Positions 12,360 through 24,821 are shown, counted from the first letter of the stretch. The stretch: DNA of 64,000 nucleotides from Cymodocea nodosa (GCA_036874045.1 CM072345.1:4179501-4243500), one strand, 5' to 3'. The notes: generated by a model from the sequence alone, not told the origin. Translations and numbers: made by a program.

Positions 12360-14644
12360 TGTTTTGTTGTGAAAAGTTAAATCATAAACTTGTTTATACA
12401 GCAGTGCTAGAAAAACTTGTTTAATTTTGTTTTTATGCTTATATCAATAATTACTTTTAGAAGTAAACAAACAACCTTTCACACAAATTAGATATTAAAT
12501 CCAATTTGTATTTTTAATTGCAAGTGCACAATGTATATTGTATTTGTGTGCAAGTACAGGTCAATTCTACAAAGATTGAGTAAGAATTGTGTACTATTCT
12601 TATTTTTATATTAGAATTTATATGTGTTCAGTTAAACACTCTATTGAGTTATAGTTAACACAATGGACTTAGTTTGTGGAGTTATGGCTAACTCAACAAA
12701 CTAACCTCATGGACTTAAGTTAACTCCACGAGCCTACCTTTCTAGTTAAATACTACTATTTATACATGAATTCGGCCAACTATTGGGCGATTCCACAAAA
12801 TGTAAATAACATCAATTAAACTCTTTAATGTTAGTTAATATTAGATTTATCATCAATTAAACTCATTAAGCAACACTAACATTTAGATATTTCAAACAGT
12901 AATCATTAAAATCTTTAAGTATCTAGAACGAATCAATTTCAGTAAACAATAAAACTATTTTCTATTTTCTAAATCAAACAAATATAAAAAATTCACAATA
13001 CTGACAATGATAACATTAATCACGATACAAAACAAACAATATAATACTTTAATACTAAATGTAAACATAGATAATTTGTTGTTTTTGGTATTTTATTTTG
13101 ATATGTTCTTGAAGATGAATAAAAGGTGAAATGTAAAAATCTCTATCGATAGTAAAAACTTCTATCACTACATGCAACGTGATTACACCACTGAAAACTT
13201 AATCACTTACAATCTTGCCCCCTCTCCCTATAGAATCGCGAACTAAGAATTGTAAGATGATCTCCTCTTTAGCATACTGGCATCAACCTAAAACCAAGGC
13301 TAGAAGTTTTACAATCTTCTGAGATATAAGTCGGTGCTTGGTGAACATAGTTTCCTTTCCCATGACGCGATCACTCCTCACAGTGGTTGTCAATCACTAT
13401 GTTTAGCTTGAAATTGACCCAACATCAGGAAAGTATCCTCATAGACCTCCAATAGTTGGTGATTTTGGTGGTGGTGTGGAGCTTTAGGGAACTTCTGACG
13501 CTTCCTGCAGTTAGCGTGGTTCTCCACCTTTGCACACACACCTTTTTCTTCGTCTTTCTTCTCTTCTTTTATATTTCTTTCTATAGTAATGCTTCTGCTT
13601 AGATGATCGATTGGATTTCCTTCATTCTTATTAATGATGGTGATTTCTTCTTCATTCCACGAGTGAATTCCTACATGATACGTGCAATCGTGGTTTTCCT
13701 TCGAATTTCCTATTTCTACAACTACTATAGTGAACATATTAGAAAATAAATGGTCCATGGAGTTATAGATAACTCAACAAAGTTACTTCGTTGATTTAAC
13801 TATAAAACACGTGCAATAAAGAAATAACTTATAAGCTACTAACACAACACATTACCTTAGTGTATATTCAAGTAACTCAACGCGTATAGTTATGCTAACT
13901 TAACGAGTTAAACATGTGCAGCTCACATGACATAATAAAGCATTTAAATTCAACACATGTATAATTCTAACTTAACGAGTTCAGACTTACGATTTTTACT
14001 TAATAACTCAACGAGTTCTCACGTGATCTTTTTATACCTTTAAACTTGTAACTCAACGAGTTGGCACGTGATCTTTCAACAAAAAGAACACTAACTGAAC
14101 GAGTTGTTACTGTACACCTGTACATGATATAAATATATGCAAATAAAATAGATCATGCTTAATACTATAAAACCACACTTAAATCAGGTTTTCAGATAAC
14201 GACATGTGTCCTTAGTATGTTTTATGATAAAAAGATATTTCGGATACTTGCAAACCTAACTATCCGATGCTCAAATGCATTTCAAATAGTTAATAGATAA
14301 CTTACCAAACATTCACTTAAGTCATGCATTGAGGTTACAACACGTGTACTCCAAGAAATAAAATATTCTTTCAACATTTAAAACATAACTATCTAGTACA
14401 TGCAATATAACTCTCTGAAATAACAAAAAATTTGGATACTTAAGAATTTCAAAGCTTGTAATTCACCGATAGTTCAGAAATATACTTAATTAACGTTAAT
14501 ACCCTGAAATTATGCAGATTCTTTCATTAAAGCATATAATAGTGCAATTATAACATAATGGCTTAATTCTCATATGATAAGCTAAATATTCTGCAATTAA
14601 CCATCATTTAACCATTAATATTATGTACTTTTTCATTCTAAACA
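12360..14644 (-). repeat. solo LTR of the Gy2 family with TSD CCTCT
   Basis: Plus-strand ends TG...CA (TGTTTTGTTG at 12,360; TCTAAACA ending 14,644) are flanked by the 5-bp duplication CCTCT at 12,355-12,359 and 14,645-14,649. There is no internal sequence, so this is a solo LTR from intra-element recombination. It is 2,285 bp against 1,708 bp for the Gy2 3' LTR; the extra part is mainly about 13,805-14,350, with AACTCAACGAGTT and CACGTG modules. Confidence 0.88.
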
Positions 14645-14811
14645 CCTCTCCCAAAGCATTACATTTAAAAGCAGTTAAACGAATCTTTAAATACCTATAG
14701 GGTACAAAAGATTTTGGTTTGTTTTACTCTTCACAAATTCCATTAATTTAACTAGTTATAGTGACACTTATAATGTAAGATGCAAGTTAGATAAAAAAAA
14801 GCACTAGAAAA
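14645..14811 (+). pseudogene. copia RNase H fragment Co2, right part
   Basis: Continues the Co2 frame after the solo [15 protein letters not shown], a TAG, then GTKDFGLFYS, and after a frameshift NLTSYSD. This is the RT/RNase H linker and start of RNase H. It is cut at about 14,811 by an LTR fragment. Confidence 0.75.
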
Positions 14812-15183
14812 AGTTCAAAATTCTAAGCAATTTCAGAAAAGGAGTTGCAACATAAGAAGTTTGGAAAATTTGACAATTAGAGAAGAAAAGATACAGAAGC
14901 TAAGCAAAAAGAAAGAAAAGGAGCTATGTGCATAAAGATCATGTTTTATACAATTCGAAATTAGCTTAGAATAAGGATTTTATTTTCTCTTTGAATTGTA
15001 TATTGAACTTTATTGTATCATAACCAACAAGAAGGGAATTAAGTTGAAAAGAGATTGTAAATTCTTTCTTTAAAGTCTATAAAGATTAGAATTTAATTTA
15101 CGGGTGTTTGTGCTCTTGTTTTATTCGCTAGTAATTTTAATTACTAAAGACACAATTCACCCACCCTCTTGTGATACTACGAT
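14812..15183 (+). repeat. LTR fragment, family LTR-c, 3' half
   Basis: Matches the reverse complement of about 48,440-48,800 (GGAGCTATGTGCATAAAGATC; end TACGATCCTATA). The boundary to the next fragment lies just after GATCCTATA. Confidence 0.65.
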
Positions 15184-15751
15184 CCTATAGAAAGCTATTA
15201 GAAAGGAATATGATCGTTATGATTCTCGATATAAATACAAACAACAATCAAGAGAAGAATAGAGAACAGAATATACACATCTATACACTAAGCTCCACAA
15301 ATACTATAGAATACATTCAAGATCAAACTCTCAGCAAAGTACAAACTCAAGTCAAGAGCTTTCTACACAAACAATCTCTGATCTTTTCAAGCTAGTAGTT
15401 TGTTGAAGTTTCCCATTGAAAACTTCAAAGATAGGTTAGTTGGAGCTATGACCAGAAAGCTTAGATTGATCGATTAGTTCTTACTTTGACCTTAAAGCAA
15501 GTGTTTGTAAGTTTAGAAAAGTTAGTGAAGCTCAAGTAATCCTTGGGGGTGGACTAACCATTAGTGGTAAACCACCTAAAATCCCTATGTGCATTATCTT
15601 CATTTACTTTGTATTTTCACTAGGAAGATTGTTTTATGTTTGCTAAAATTTAACTATAAATCAACCATTTACTATTAAGTCTTGAACTTGTTTAAAAATT
15701 ATTAAATCTTACCATTCACCCCCCTTTGGTAAGCCATTAGGTCTTAATAAA
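15184..15751 (+). repeat. LTR-b type fragment, 3' half
   Basis: Resembles 10,950-11,516: the TATA region (TATAAATA at 15,230-15,237), CCTTGGGGGTGGACTA and the pyrimidine-rich end CACCATTCACCCCCCTTT. It lacks its U3. Confidence 0.65.
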
Positions 15752-16665
15752 TGTTACATACCTTAGAAATAAATATATTTCAAGTTCATGACTAGAGTTA
15801 TTTTTGGCATGTATTACTAACATTACATGCATGACTTAAATGGATTTGATTATAGGTTAATGAGGGCCCTTAGATCAAGCTTTGGGATCATCAATTCCTT
15901 GATGATGAAAATACTCTATAAACAAGCCTTGGGATCCAAAAGAGTCACTCCTCCTCACTCCAATTTTTGGAATTCCCCTTGGTGCTCCAAGCAAGGTGAA
16001 GGAAGCTCCATTCTTGGTTGCCACTCCTCCAAACATCCCTTGGAGGTAAGGTTCTTCTTCTTCTTGTCTTCTCCAATACTCCATCTAGCATTCTACATCT
16101 TGAGGAGGTGAATTGCTGCTACAAATTCCCTCTTGTTGGTGTTGAATCTATGGATGAAGCTCCATTGGAGATACACTTGAAGGTGTGGAACCTTGCATCC
16201 AAGAGAGCTCTCCAATTGTTTTCTACGTTTGCTGCATTCTCTCCAACATTGGAACTCCAATTTGTGGAGAGAACAAGCTACCTTGGATGTGGACGATTGT
16301 TGGAGAAGGTGACCATCTCTAGTGATTCAAGCAAGGAGTTGACATCCCTTGAGTTCAAGCACTTAGAGTTATGATTTCAAGGTAATAGGAGAAGGCATTT
16401 GAGTGGAGATGGAGTTGTAATTTCAATGTTAGTTGTATATGTTTGTGAATAATTGTTGTTTGTGTATTCCATGTGATTTCCCTTTAGTATATTGTTGATT
16501 CTAATGTTTTTTAATTCTAAGTTTAGTTTGAGTTTTTGCCTTCTATGTGTTTGATGTTATGCTTCTTGGTCTGGATTCTACTCAATGTTTGTTCCTCTAA
16601 CTCTTGTTGGGTGAGTAGTACAAGTGTGGAGTATGCCACAAGAAGTCTAGGTTCAGTCGGAAACT
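15752..16665 (+). repeat. unassigned LTR-like segment
   Basis: Begins TGTTACATACC, has a TATA-like CTCTATAAACA at about 15,915-15,923 followed by a pyrimidine-rich leader, then AT-rich sequence. It interrupts LTR-b type sequence, which resumes at about 16,666. Open frames inside (94 and 118 codons) have no recognisable domain and I do not call them genes. The right end is approximate and no TSD was found. Confidence 0.4.
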
Positions 16666-17025
16666 TGTTAGCAGTAAGTCTCTGACATATTTATGATTTC
16701 AGAAGGTTACTAGGTCGAAGTATCTGAAATAACGTTTCAGTTAGAAGGCTTTGAGCTAACTATCCGAAAGTCAAGAAATTTCAAAGGGTTACTGGTTGTA
16801 ACCATCCGGAATGACTTAAAGGACACTTAAGTGGATGTTCGGACAGTTATGAAGCTAAGTATCTAAAAGTCAGACACTTAAGTGGATGTTAAGCTAGTTA
16901 AGAAGTCAAGTATCCAAAAGATAATGACTTAAGTGGATCTTTGGATAATTAGATAGTAACTATCCGAAAGTCATGAGTTTTTCAAAAGCTTACAACTACA
17001 ACCTTCCGAAGTGACTAAAGAGACA
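16666..17025 (+). repeat. LTR-b type central segment
   Basis: AGAAGGTTACTAGG and repeated CTATCCGAAAGTC modules like those at 10,080-10,600 and 57,450-58,100. Gy2 begins directly after it at 17,026. Confidence 0.5.
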
Positions 17026-18733
17026 TGTTTGGGGTTGTTAAGTTAATTCTTAAACTTGTTTAATTTGTCTTTATGCTTATATCAATAATTACTTTTAGAA
17101 GTAAACAAACAACCTCTCACACAAATTAGATATTAATTTCAATTTGTATTTTTACTGCAAGTGCACAATGTATATTGTATTTGTATGCAAGTACAAGTCG
17201 ATCCCACAAAGATTGAGTAAGAATTGTGTATTATTCCGATTTTTATATTGGAGTTTATATGCGTTTAGTTAAGCACTTCATTGAGTTACAGTTAACACAA
17301 CGGACTTAATTCATGGAGTTATGGCTAACTCAACGAACTGACCTTGTGGACTTAAGTTAACTCCACGAGTCTATCTTTCCAATTAAATACTATTATTTAC
17401 AGGGGAATTCGGTCAACCATTGGGTGGTTCCACAAAATGTAAATAACATCAATTAAGCTTTTTAATGTTAGTTAATATTAGATTTATCATTAAGCAACGC
17501 TAACATTTAGATATTTCAAACAGTAACCATTTAAATCTTTAAGTATCTAGAATGAATCAATTTTAGTAAACAATAAAACTATTTTCTATTTTCTGAATCA
17601 AACAAACATAAAACATTCATAATACTAACAATGATAACATTAATCCCAATATGAAACAAACAATACAACACTTTAATGCTAAATGTAAACACAGATAATT
17701 TGTTGTTTTTGGTATTTTTGTTTTGATATGTTCCTGAAGATGAGCGAAAGGTGAAATGTAAAAATCTCTATCGACAATAAAAACTTCTATCACTACATGT
17801 AACGCAATTACACCACTGAAAACTTAATCACTTACAATCTTGCCTCCTCTCCTTATAGAATCACGAATCCAAAATTGTAAGATGATCTCCTCTTCAGCAT
17901 ATTGGCATCAACCCAAAACCAAAGCAAAAAGTTTTACAATCTCTTGAGATATGAGTCGATGCTTGGTGAAAATGGCTTCCCTTCCTACAAAGCGATCACT
18001 CCTCATAGTGATTGTCAGTCTCTGTGTTTGGCTCGAAATCGACCCGACATCAGGAAAGTATCTTCACAGACCTCCAATGGTTGGTGATTTTGGTGGTGGT
18101 TTGGAGCTTCAGGGAACTTTCGACGCTTCCTGTAGTTAGTGCGGTTCTCCACTTTGCACACACACTTTCTTTGTCTTTCTCATCTTCTTTTATATTTCTT
18201 TCTATAGTAATGCTTCTGCTTAGATGATCAGTTGGATTTCCTTCATTCATATCAATGATGGTGATTTCTTCTTCATTCCTCAAGTAAATTCCTACATGAT
18301 GCATGTAATCGTGGTTTTCCTTTGAATGTCTTGTTTCTACAACTACTATAGTGGCATATTAGAAAATAAATGGTCCGTGGAGTTACAGATAACTTAATGG
18401 ACTTACTTTGTTGATTTAACTATAAAGCATGTGTACTTCAAGAAATAAAAAAATATTCTTTAAGCGTTTAAAGCATAACTATCTAGTACATGTAATATAA
18501 CTCTCCGAAATAATAGAAAATTCGGATACTTAAGAATTAAAATCCTGCAACTTACCGACAGTTCAAAAATGTACTTAATTAACGTTAATTCCTTGAAATT
18601 ATGTAAATTTCATCATTAAAGCATATAACAGTGCAATTATAACATAATGGCTTAATTCTCAGATGATAAGCTAAATATTATGCAATTAACCATCATTTAA
18701 CCGTTAATATTATGCACTTTTTCATTCTAAACA
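17026..18733 (-). repeat. Gy2 3' LTR
   Basis: Plus-strand ends TGTTTGGGG (17,026) and TCTAAACA (18,733); sense-strand ends are therefore TGTTTAGA...CCCCAAACA. It abuts a PPT on the right. It contains GAGTTA/TAACTC modules at about 17,280-17,380 and 18,370-18,420. Small open frames around 17,900-18,300 have no recognisable domain. Confidence 0.85.
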
Positions 18734-18750
18734 CTTCCCCCATACTTAAA
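18734..18750 (-). other. Gy2 PPT
   Basis: On the minus strand TTTAAGTATGGGGGAAG directly precedes the LTR start TGTTTAGA, matching the purine-rich PPT of plant gypsy elements. Confidence 0.8.
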
Positions 18751-20365
18751 TTTTGCTAGTCCCTTAGTAAACTAAGATCTAACTAGTTGGTCTTTCTTAA
18801 GTTCTAGAATTAATTCTTCATTTCGTATCTTTAGAATACATAAATTAGATTACTATATATATATTCTGTATTTTTCAGTAATCTATTTTACATTGTTTTC
18901 TCCTCTTCAACCTGCAAATATATTTAAAACATATGTAAATTACATACAAAATATATTAGCATCACATAGGTGGTAATTATATTATCATTTTTTTTCTTTT
19001 TTTCTTTTTTTCAACATTTGTTATCCTAAATTTTCTAATATGATTTCCAGAATAAATTTCAACTACATACGAATCAAAACACAATCCAATTCAATATAAT
19101 TAAAACAAGTAGAATAATGAATTGTATCTCAAATAAACAACTTTAAAAGTCTATTCTAGATTCATACTTCAATAATCTTAGATAACAGAAAATATACTTG
19201 ATTCAAAAGATTTTTGTATTTCACAAAACACTTTTATCTTTTCAGAACAATATATGCATATTTGCACTTTAAAAGTTAATTTGAAAAACTTGAATCATAC
19301 AAGAGCTTTCTAGTATACCCATGTATCGAGCTTTCAGTCAACAATCTCAAATCTGATCAGGATCTTAGGTTGCCAGATTTAAAGAGTCATTTTTCAGGTC
19401 AACAATCCTTACATACCTATCTGCTCAAGTACAAAAGGCTCATGATCAAACAAGTCAATAAACTCTCAAAGTTTTTCTCTTTTTTTCCTTTTTTTCTTTT
19501 CAACACAGTATATATACGTATTTCATTAATACAGATGCAATAAAACATAAATCTCATATAGTCCTACTTCCATAATTTACTGAAAATTTAAATCTAAATC
19601 AATAAGCTCATACTTTTTCTGTAATTTAATAAGATTTACACATAAATCATTCTGCAAGTTTAATCACTCAAATTAAATGTATCCTTGATCATATGCATCT
19701 CATTTAATCCAAAAATAAACATTTCAGCTCTTTCAGAATTTCAAATAATTTACTGAATTTCAGTTAAGCATTTTGTTTTCTTTTTAAAATCGTGAAACTA
19801 TTAAACTCATAAAATTCAGTGAAAACATAAGATACTATATCCAAGTTTGTATTAATTGTAATATTTGTAGCATCTTATATAAGACTATAAATATAACATT
19901 CAAGCAACTACAGTTCTTAAAAATTTTACAGTTTCAATTAGTGGATAGTTACAGCAAATTCATAAAAAAAATTTTCAATTTCCACAGAACTTTGCAGCAC
20001 CATTCTAATTCCTCTAATTAACAAAATTACTTGGATTTTAACTTAATTACCTCCCCCCATACCAACATTTTGCATTATCCTCAATGTAAAAGATTTTACA
20101 GTAAATATAGTAATTGTTAGTAGGCATGAATATTGTTTTGTTGACTTAGCACCTAACTCAACGAACTTAATTCATTGAGTTAATGAATAACTCCATGAAC
20201 TGAGTTTAAATCTAAATTCAGGATAAGTAATCAATCACATATCTTGTTCTTTTGTATCTCCTTCAATATCTTTCGACTTTTGATTCTGAAAAACTTTTCA
20301 TTCACACATAAAAGCAGAATATATATAACAAAATAACATTTAATAACAAAACATAAATTGTTAAT
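18751..20365 (-). other. Gy2 3' UTR, left of the Gy1 insertion
   Basis: No coding frame. About 18,840-19,760 aligns (reverse complement) to Co1 4,100-5,000, for example around CTGATCAG, GATTGTTGACT and TATGAGCTTATTGA. Pyrimidine runs at about 18,988-19,010 and 19,475-19,500 read as purine runs on the element's sense strand. Confidence 0.6.
20361..20365. repeat. TSD of Gy1, left copy
   Basis: TTAAT immediately before the left LTR; an identical copy is at 31,298-31,302. Confidence 0.9.
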
Positions 20366-21901
20366 TGTTGAGCTATATTTTTAGCTCAAGCTTTACTGCA
20401 AGTGCATAGTTCTTTTGGTGTACATGGCAAATACAGGTCATTCTTCCACAAGGATTGTGTTTATGACTTAATCAACTATTACTCAACTTGTTCTTCAAGC
20501 TCTTAGGTATACTTCAGTAAATTAATGACATGTGAATGTAGAATAATCAAAGTTAACACAAGCTCACAAATCATGCAATTTCAAGGCAATTTGTAGTGGA
20601 AAATGGTGATGTGAATCAATTTCTTTACTTGTAAATCTATCAACTCATTCAATTATAACATGCACACAAGTTCCACGTGATTTCAGAAGTGATATCAATG
20701 CATCAATATTAAGGAAAGAAAAATAAAACAACAAGGTTCAATAGACTATACTACTCTATTCTAATTTATACTAAATGCATGCAACTATGCTATTTGCTAA
20801 TCTAGCTAAACTATACTATACTACTTGCATTAGAAATTCTTTTTGGAGATTGATTAGGACAAAATGTGATCTATATAAGATATAACAAAATCAATTAACT
20901 ACTGAAATTAAAATTAACAACTAGATATAAGTGATAGGTTCTTCATTCAAATGAACATCAACACTTATTTTCTTCTTCTTTCAATTCACACCTTCTTCTC
21001 AAATGCACCAAGCCACCATTGATGAGTGTCATTCACTCGTGTGAAAGCCTCACCAACAGCCCCAACAATACATGTGAATAGAGGATGCAAATTAGAAGTT
21101 GAAAAGAAGAATTAAACATTCATATACATTCATTGAACTCTATCTAGCTAAGAAGACATATAATTGAGATGTTCACTACCATTTCTCATCAATTCTTCCT
21201 TCTATACAAGAAAATAATAAACTCTAAGAGTTGTCACTACCTTAGGAGCTTCTTATCTTCTTCTCTAGAGCTTTGAATTCAATGGAACTTGGCAGCAAAT
21301 CCACCTCCAAGCTTGGACGTCTTCTCCTTAGCCCTTGGAATGGTGAATAGCATCAATGGATGGTCTCCTTGCAAGCATAAGCCTCACCTCCAAGCTTTCT
21401 TCTCTTCTTTCTTTCTCTCGTTGGAAGCACCAAGGTGTTGGCCGAAAATCCTCTCCCCTTGTATTTATGTTGTTTTGTCTTCTCTCTCTTTGATGTGGCA
21501 CCTTGGTTTTATCACCAAGCCAATAAGATGTCATAGATCTAGGAGGGCCAATAAGGTGTTGGCATGTCCTCTTCTTTAAAGTTTAGTCCACCAACTTTTG
21601 ATTCTTTACATCTTCTTTGGTCTTTTGCATTAAGCTCCTCCCATATATATGTTACCTACAATTAATGGAAGTTGAACTCCAAGAGACGTTAGCTAACATA
21701 GGACATGCAAAATAAATCAATGTGTTTCATGTAAAATTATATCCAATGGGGGATGCACTTGTTAATTAAATTTCTATATTGCACTATATTTCAAGACTTA
21801 TATTACCCATAATTAATATCATTTATCCATCATAGATATATAATATCATGCAAAATTACTTATAAAATTCATTAAAAATAGGCAAAATTAAAGCTTGAAC
21901 A
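20366..21901 (-). repeat. Gy1 3' LTR
   Basis: Plus-strand ends TGTTGAGCTA and AAGCTTGAACA. Nearly identical to 29,762-31,297. A TATA-like ATAAATAC lies on the minus strand near 21,458-21,465. The 96-codon frame at 21,289-21,579 is within the LTR and repeated in the other LTR; I do not call it a gene. Confidence 0.95.
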
Positions 21902-21917
21902 CCCCCCCACACTTAAA
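21902..21917 (-). other. Gy1 PPT
   Basis: On the minus strand AAGTTTAAGTGTGGGGGGG abuts the LTR start TGTTCAAGC, the expected plus-strand primer site. Confidence 0.88.
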
Positions 21918-23492
21918 CTTTGCTAGTCCTCTGGCAAAATTTAAGAAGAAAATATTAAGGAACCCCTTTTAAACAAACAAACACAATAAAGAAAATTAAG
22001 GCAAATTAAATTCTCACTAAGTAATGCAACAATACTTATATATAATCTCCACTCACAAGCTTAGTTCCTATAATGGTGAGGAATATAGAATAGATATCTA
22101 ATGCCAACCTAAGGAAAATAAGTTTTTAAAGATACTATTAAGTGCAAAGTGCTTAGACCCATAATCAATAGCATCTAGGTTCATCTCACTTAATCCAAGA
22201 ATACATGAAGGTTTCTTTAGGCTTCTATCCTCTAGTACATTGCCCCCTTTATTTTCAATTGAGTTTTTTTTTTTTTTTTATTCTATAAAAGTATTTTCTT
22301 TGTTCATTCTATAGAACTTCTTCTTCTTCTTCTTTTTCTTTTTCTTTTTTTTTTTTCTTTTTTTTTTTGAAACCTCTCTTTTCTCACATCCTACCACTAC
22401 CCTTAGGATACCTCCCATAAAGGGTTTACATGTGAAGACTAAGAGGTTACTTAGCCTCCGTCCCCAGCAACCTTATGAGAACAGGTATCAAACCTTATTC
22501 CCAAATTCATATATCTACCCTTCTCATGGGACAACCTATTGGAAAGATTTCCTAAGCCACTCCTCAAGATTCATGTCATAAGAAGAGTCCTCTAGATACC
22601 ACATGATTAAGAGTCTAGTGCAAGAATGTGTATATGTTATAAGTAAGAAACTATGGTTGGCATCTCAAATGCATATTCCTATCCTCACCTTAAAGATAAG
22701 CTCAGCTCTAAGTGTACGACATCATAAGGAAAGAACATTACTGAGGAAAATTCAACATGCCACAAAAAGAAATTAAGTTCAAATGAAAACAAAGCTAAAA
22801 CTAATAAAGAATTAATGATCTTAACCTTAAGAGCATACAATGGAGATTGAGTAGTATGCTAGTAAGGCTAAGATGCAATAATTCAAAATCAAAATTAAAC
22901 TAACAAAGCTATTTCCTAAAAAAAAATAAAATTGACATGCAAGTTCTTATCATGGATACACATAAAACATGGTGGCATGCAACATATAGAACGAATTTTC
23001 AAACTTACCACCAACCTGCTTGTGAAAGAAACTTACATTTGGAAAATTTTCAATTTCATTGCTGTAGTATGCATCCTAAAACATTTTTTTACTTTCTCCT
23101 CCCCCCCGCACTTAGTTCCTGCATTGTCCTCAATGTAGAAAGGATTGTTTCAACAATAAGAATAAGTAAAAAAAAATGTTAGTGCATACCTGTTGTGCAC
23201 TGCTCTTCAAGTGGTGTAGATAAAATGTATTTAACTCTAATTATGGTTGAACATCAATTTGTCAAACAAACACATGATATCATGATAAAGTCTTTCAACC
23301 CATTCTACACCCTTCAAGTATTTGAAAATCATGCATCTAACTACTTTCAAATATATCATCAAATTCTGTTCTTTAAAATTAAACATGTCAAGCATGAAAT
23401 AAAATAAGTCTCTTATCAAATAAGCCAAGCATAAGTTGTGGAGATAAAAGGTTGCCTCTAGCTATCTTGTTGATTGCAAGTGATTCTTCTCT
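21918..23492 (-). other. Gy1 3' UTR
   Basis: No gene between the gag stop and the PPT. On the sense strand there are A- and GA-rich tracts (plus-strand T runs at 22,266-22,283 and TTC/CTTT repeats at 22,315-22,370) and a C/G run at about 23,100. A second TTTAAG/GGGGG-like block is at about 23,098-23,115 (plus CTCCTCCCCCCCGCACTTAG), perhaps a duplicated PPT-like motif. Confidence 0.55.
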
Positions 23493-24821
23493 TTACTTTT
23501 CTCCTGAAGTTGTCTCCACTTGGTTGACACGTGGATTTGTGATAGCTTGGCTTGGAATGGTTCCTTTCTCCCTCTCGCAAAGCCTTGCTGATATTTGGGA
23601 TAGTTGTGCCTCTATCTTGCTGATTGATTGTGCATTAGCATGCACAATTGGTTGATACTTAGCATTGTTTATGGCAAATGCTTCCATGCCTTTGATCAAG
23701 CTGTCCATCTTCTTTCCCATGTCTTCTATTGCTGCTGAATGATCATTTTTCTTAGCCAATTCCATAGTATTTCGTGTAGGTTGATTGCCTTGAAAATTTA
23801 AGGATTCACCATGTTGATTATCTTGAAAATGTGAGTTTCTCCATGAAAAGTTTGGGTGGTTCCTCCAAGATGGGTTGTAGGAGTTGCCATAAACTTCTTG
23901 CCTTTGATTGTTCCTTGTGTATATTTCCTGAACATCAGTAGAAGGGTTAGCCAACATAGGACATTCATTCACAATATGGCCTACCATATTACATCCCAAG
24001 CACTTGAGTGGTTCTTTCCCTTTTCCTTCTATTGCTTCAACCCTTTTCAATAGGCTTCCATATTTCATTTCAAGGGCTGTGGTTGTATTTATGGAATGAA
24101 TGCCCTTCTCTTGCCTTGTTTCAGATCTTGGAGAGGATTTCTCCCAACTTAATGTCTTTGCCGCCAACTCTCCCAAGAAGTTCCATGCCACTATGTCTTC
24201 AAGATTTGCAAAGTCTCCTTGCACCATGGATTCCAGCAAGCCCTTTACTAATGTAGGGATTCCATCATACACGATTTGGCATTGTCTCCACAAGGGTATC
24301 CCATGATGTGGACACCTCACAAGCAATTCATTGAACTTGCTAAAGAAATTAGCAAATGATTCTTCTGGCATTTGATAGCAAGAATTAATAACCTTTCTCA
24401 TCTCATTTGTTTTGGCAATTGGATAGAATCTTTTCAAAAAGATGGCACTAAATTGCTCCCATGAAGTAATAGAGTTGGGTGGTAAACTTTGAAGCCACCT
24501 TCTTGCTTGGTCTCTCAAGGCAAAGGGAACAAATCTCAATAGGATGGAATCATCTGTCAGATTTTGTATCTTCATTAAGTTGCATACATCTTCAAATTCT
24601 TCAAGGAAGCCATAAGCATCTTCATCATCGTGTCCCATGAACTTTGGTAATTGGCTGATGTAGTGGGATTTCAACTCAAAATGTGCTCCATTCTCATCTG
24701 GTAGTTGAATGCAAGTGATCCTACTTCTCTGTGTAGGATAGAACATGTCCTTGAGCACCACCCTCCTCTCATTATTATTTGCTGCCATGTGTGTTTCTTT
24801 TTGATTCTCTATGCGTATCAA
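23493..24821 (-). CDS. gag: Gy1 gag (capsid and nucleocapsid), located 3' of pol
   Basis: Open frame of 442 residues. Residues about 45-230 form a Retrotrans_gag-type capsid domain (FVPFALRDQARRWLQSLPP, SWEQFSAIFLKRFYP, RCPHHGIP), typical of Athila-lineage elements. A CCHC zinc knuckle CLGCNMVGHIVNEC lies at about residues 275-290, followed by an Asn/Gln-rich tail with a WRNHPNFSWRN repeat. It would assemble virus-like particles and bind the RNA. It starts 342 bases after the integrase stop and cannot come from the usual gag-pol fusion; how it is translated is unknown. I chose the first ATG; a second in-frame ATG (MAANNNER) lies 11 codons in. It is the longest unbroken structural gene here. 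Confidence 0.9.
   Translation of the reverse strand: MIRIENQKETHMAANNNERRVVLKDMFYPTQRSRITCIQLPDENGAHFELKSHYISQLPKFMGHDDEDAYGFLEEFEDVCNLMKIQNLTDDSILLRFVPFALRDQARRWLQSLPPNSITSWEQFSAIFLKRFYPIAKTNEMRKVINSCYQMPEESFANFFSKFNELLVRCPHHGIPLWRQCQIVYDGIPTLVKGLLESMVQGDFANLEDIVAWNFLGELAAKTLSWEKSSPRSETRQEKGIHSINTTTALEMKYGSLLKRVEAIEGKGKEPLKCLGCNMVGHIVNECPMLANPSTDVQEIYTRNNQRQEVYGNSYNPSWRNHPNFSWRNSHFQDNQHGESLNFQGNQPTRNTMELAKKNDHSAAIEDMGKKMDSLIKGMEAFAINNAKYQPIVHANAQSISKIEAQLSQISARLCEREKGTIPSQAITNPRVNQVETTSGEK

Noticed and set aside
13390-13758. 122-codon minus frame and its relative at 18,050-18,304
   Set aside because: Inside Gy2-family LTRs, broken differently in each copy, no domain.
21289-21579. 96-codon frame, repeated at 30,685-30,975
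   Set aside because: Lies within both Gy1 LTRs around the probable transcription start; no recognisable domain.
22262-22370. Poly(A)-type integration tail of a retroposon
   Set aside because: The T/TTC runs are part of the Gy1 3' UTR on the sense strand as purine tracts; no retroposon body or TSD is attached.
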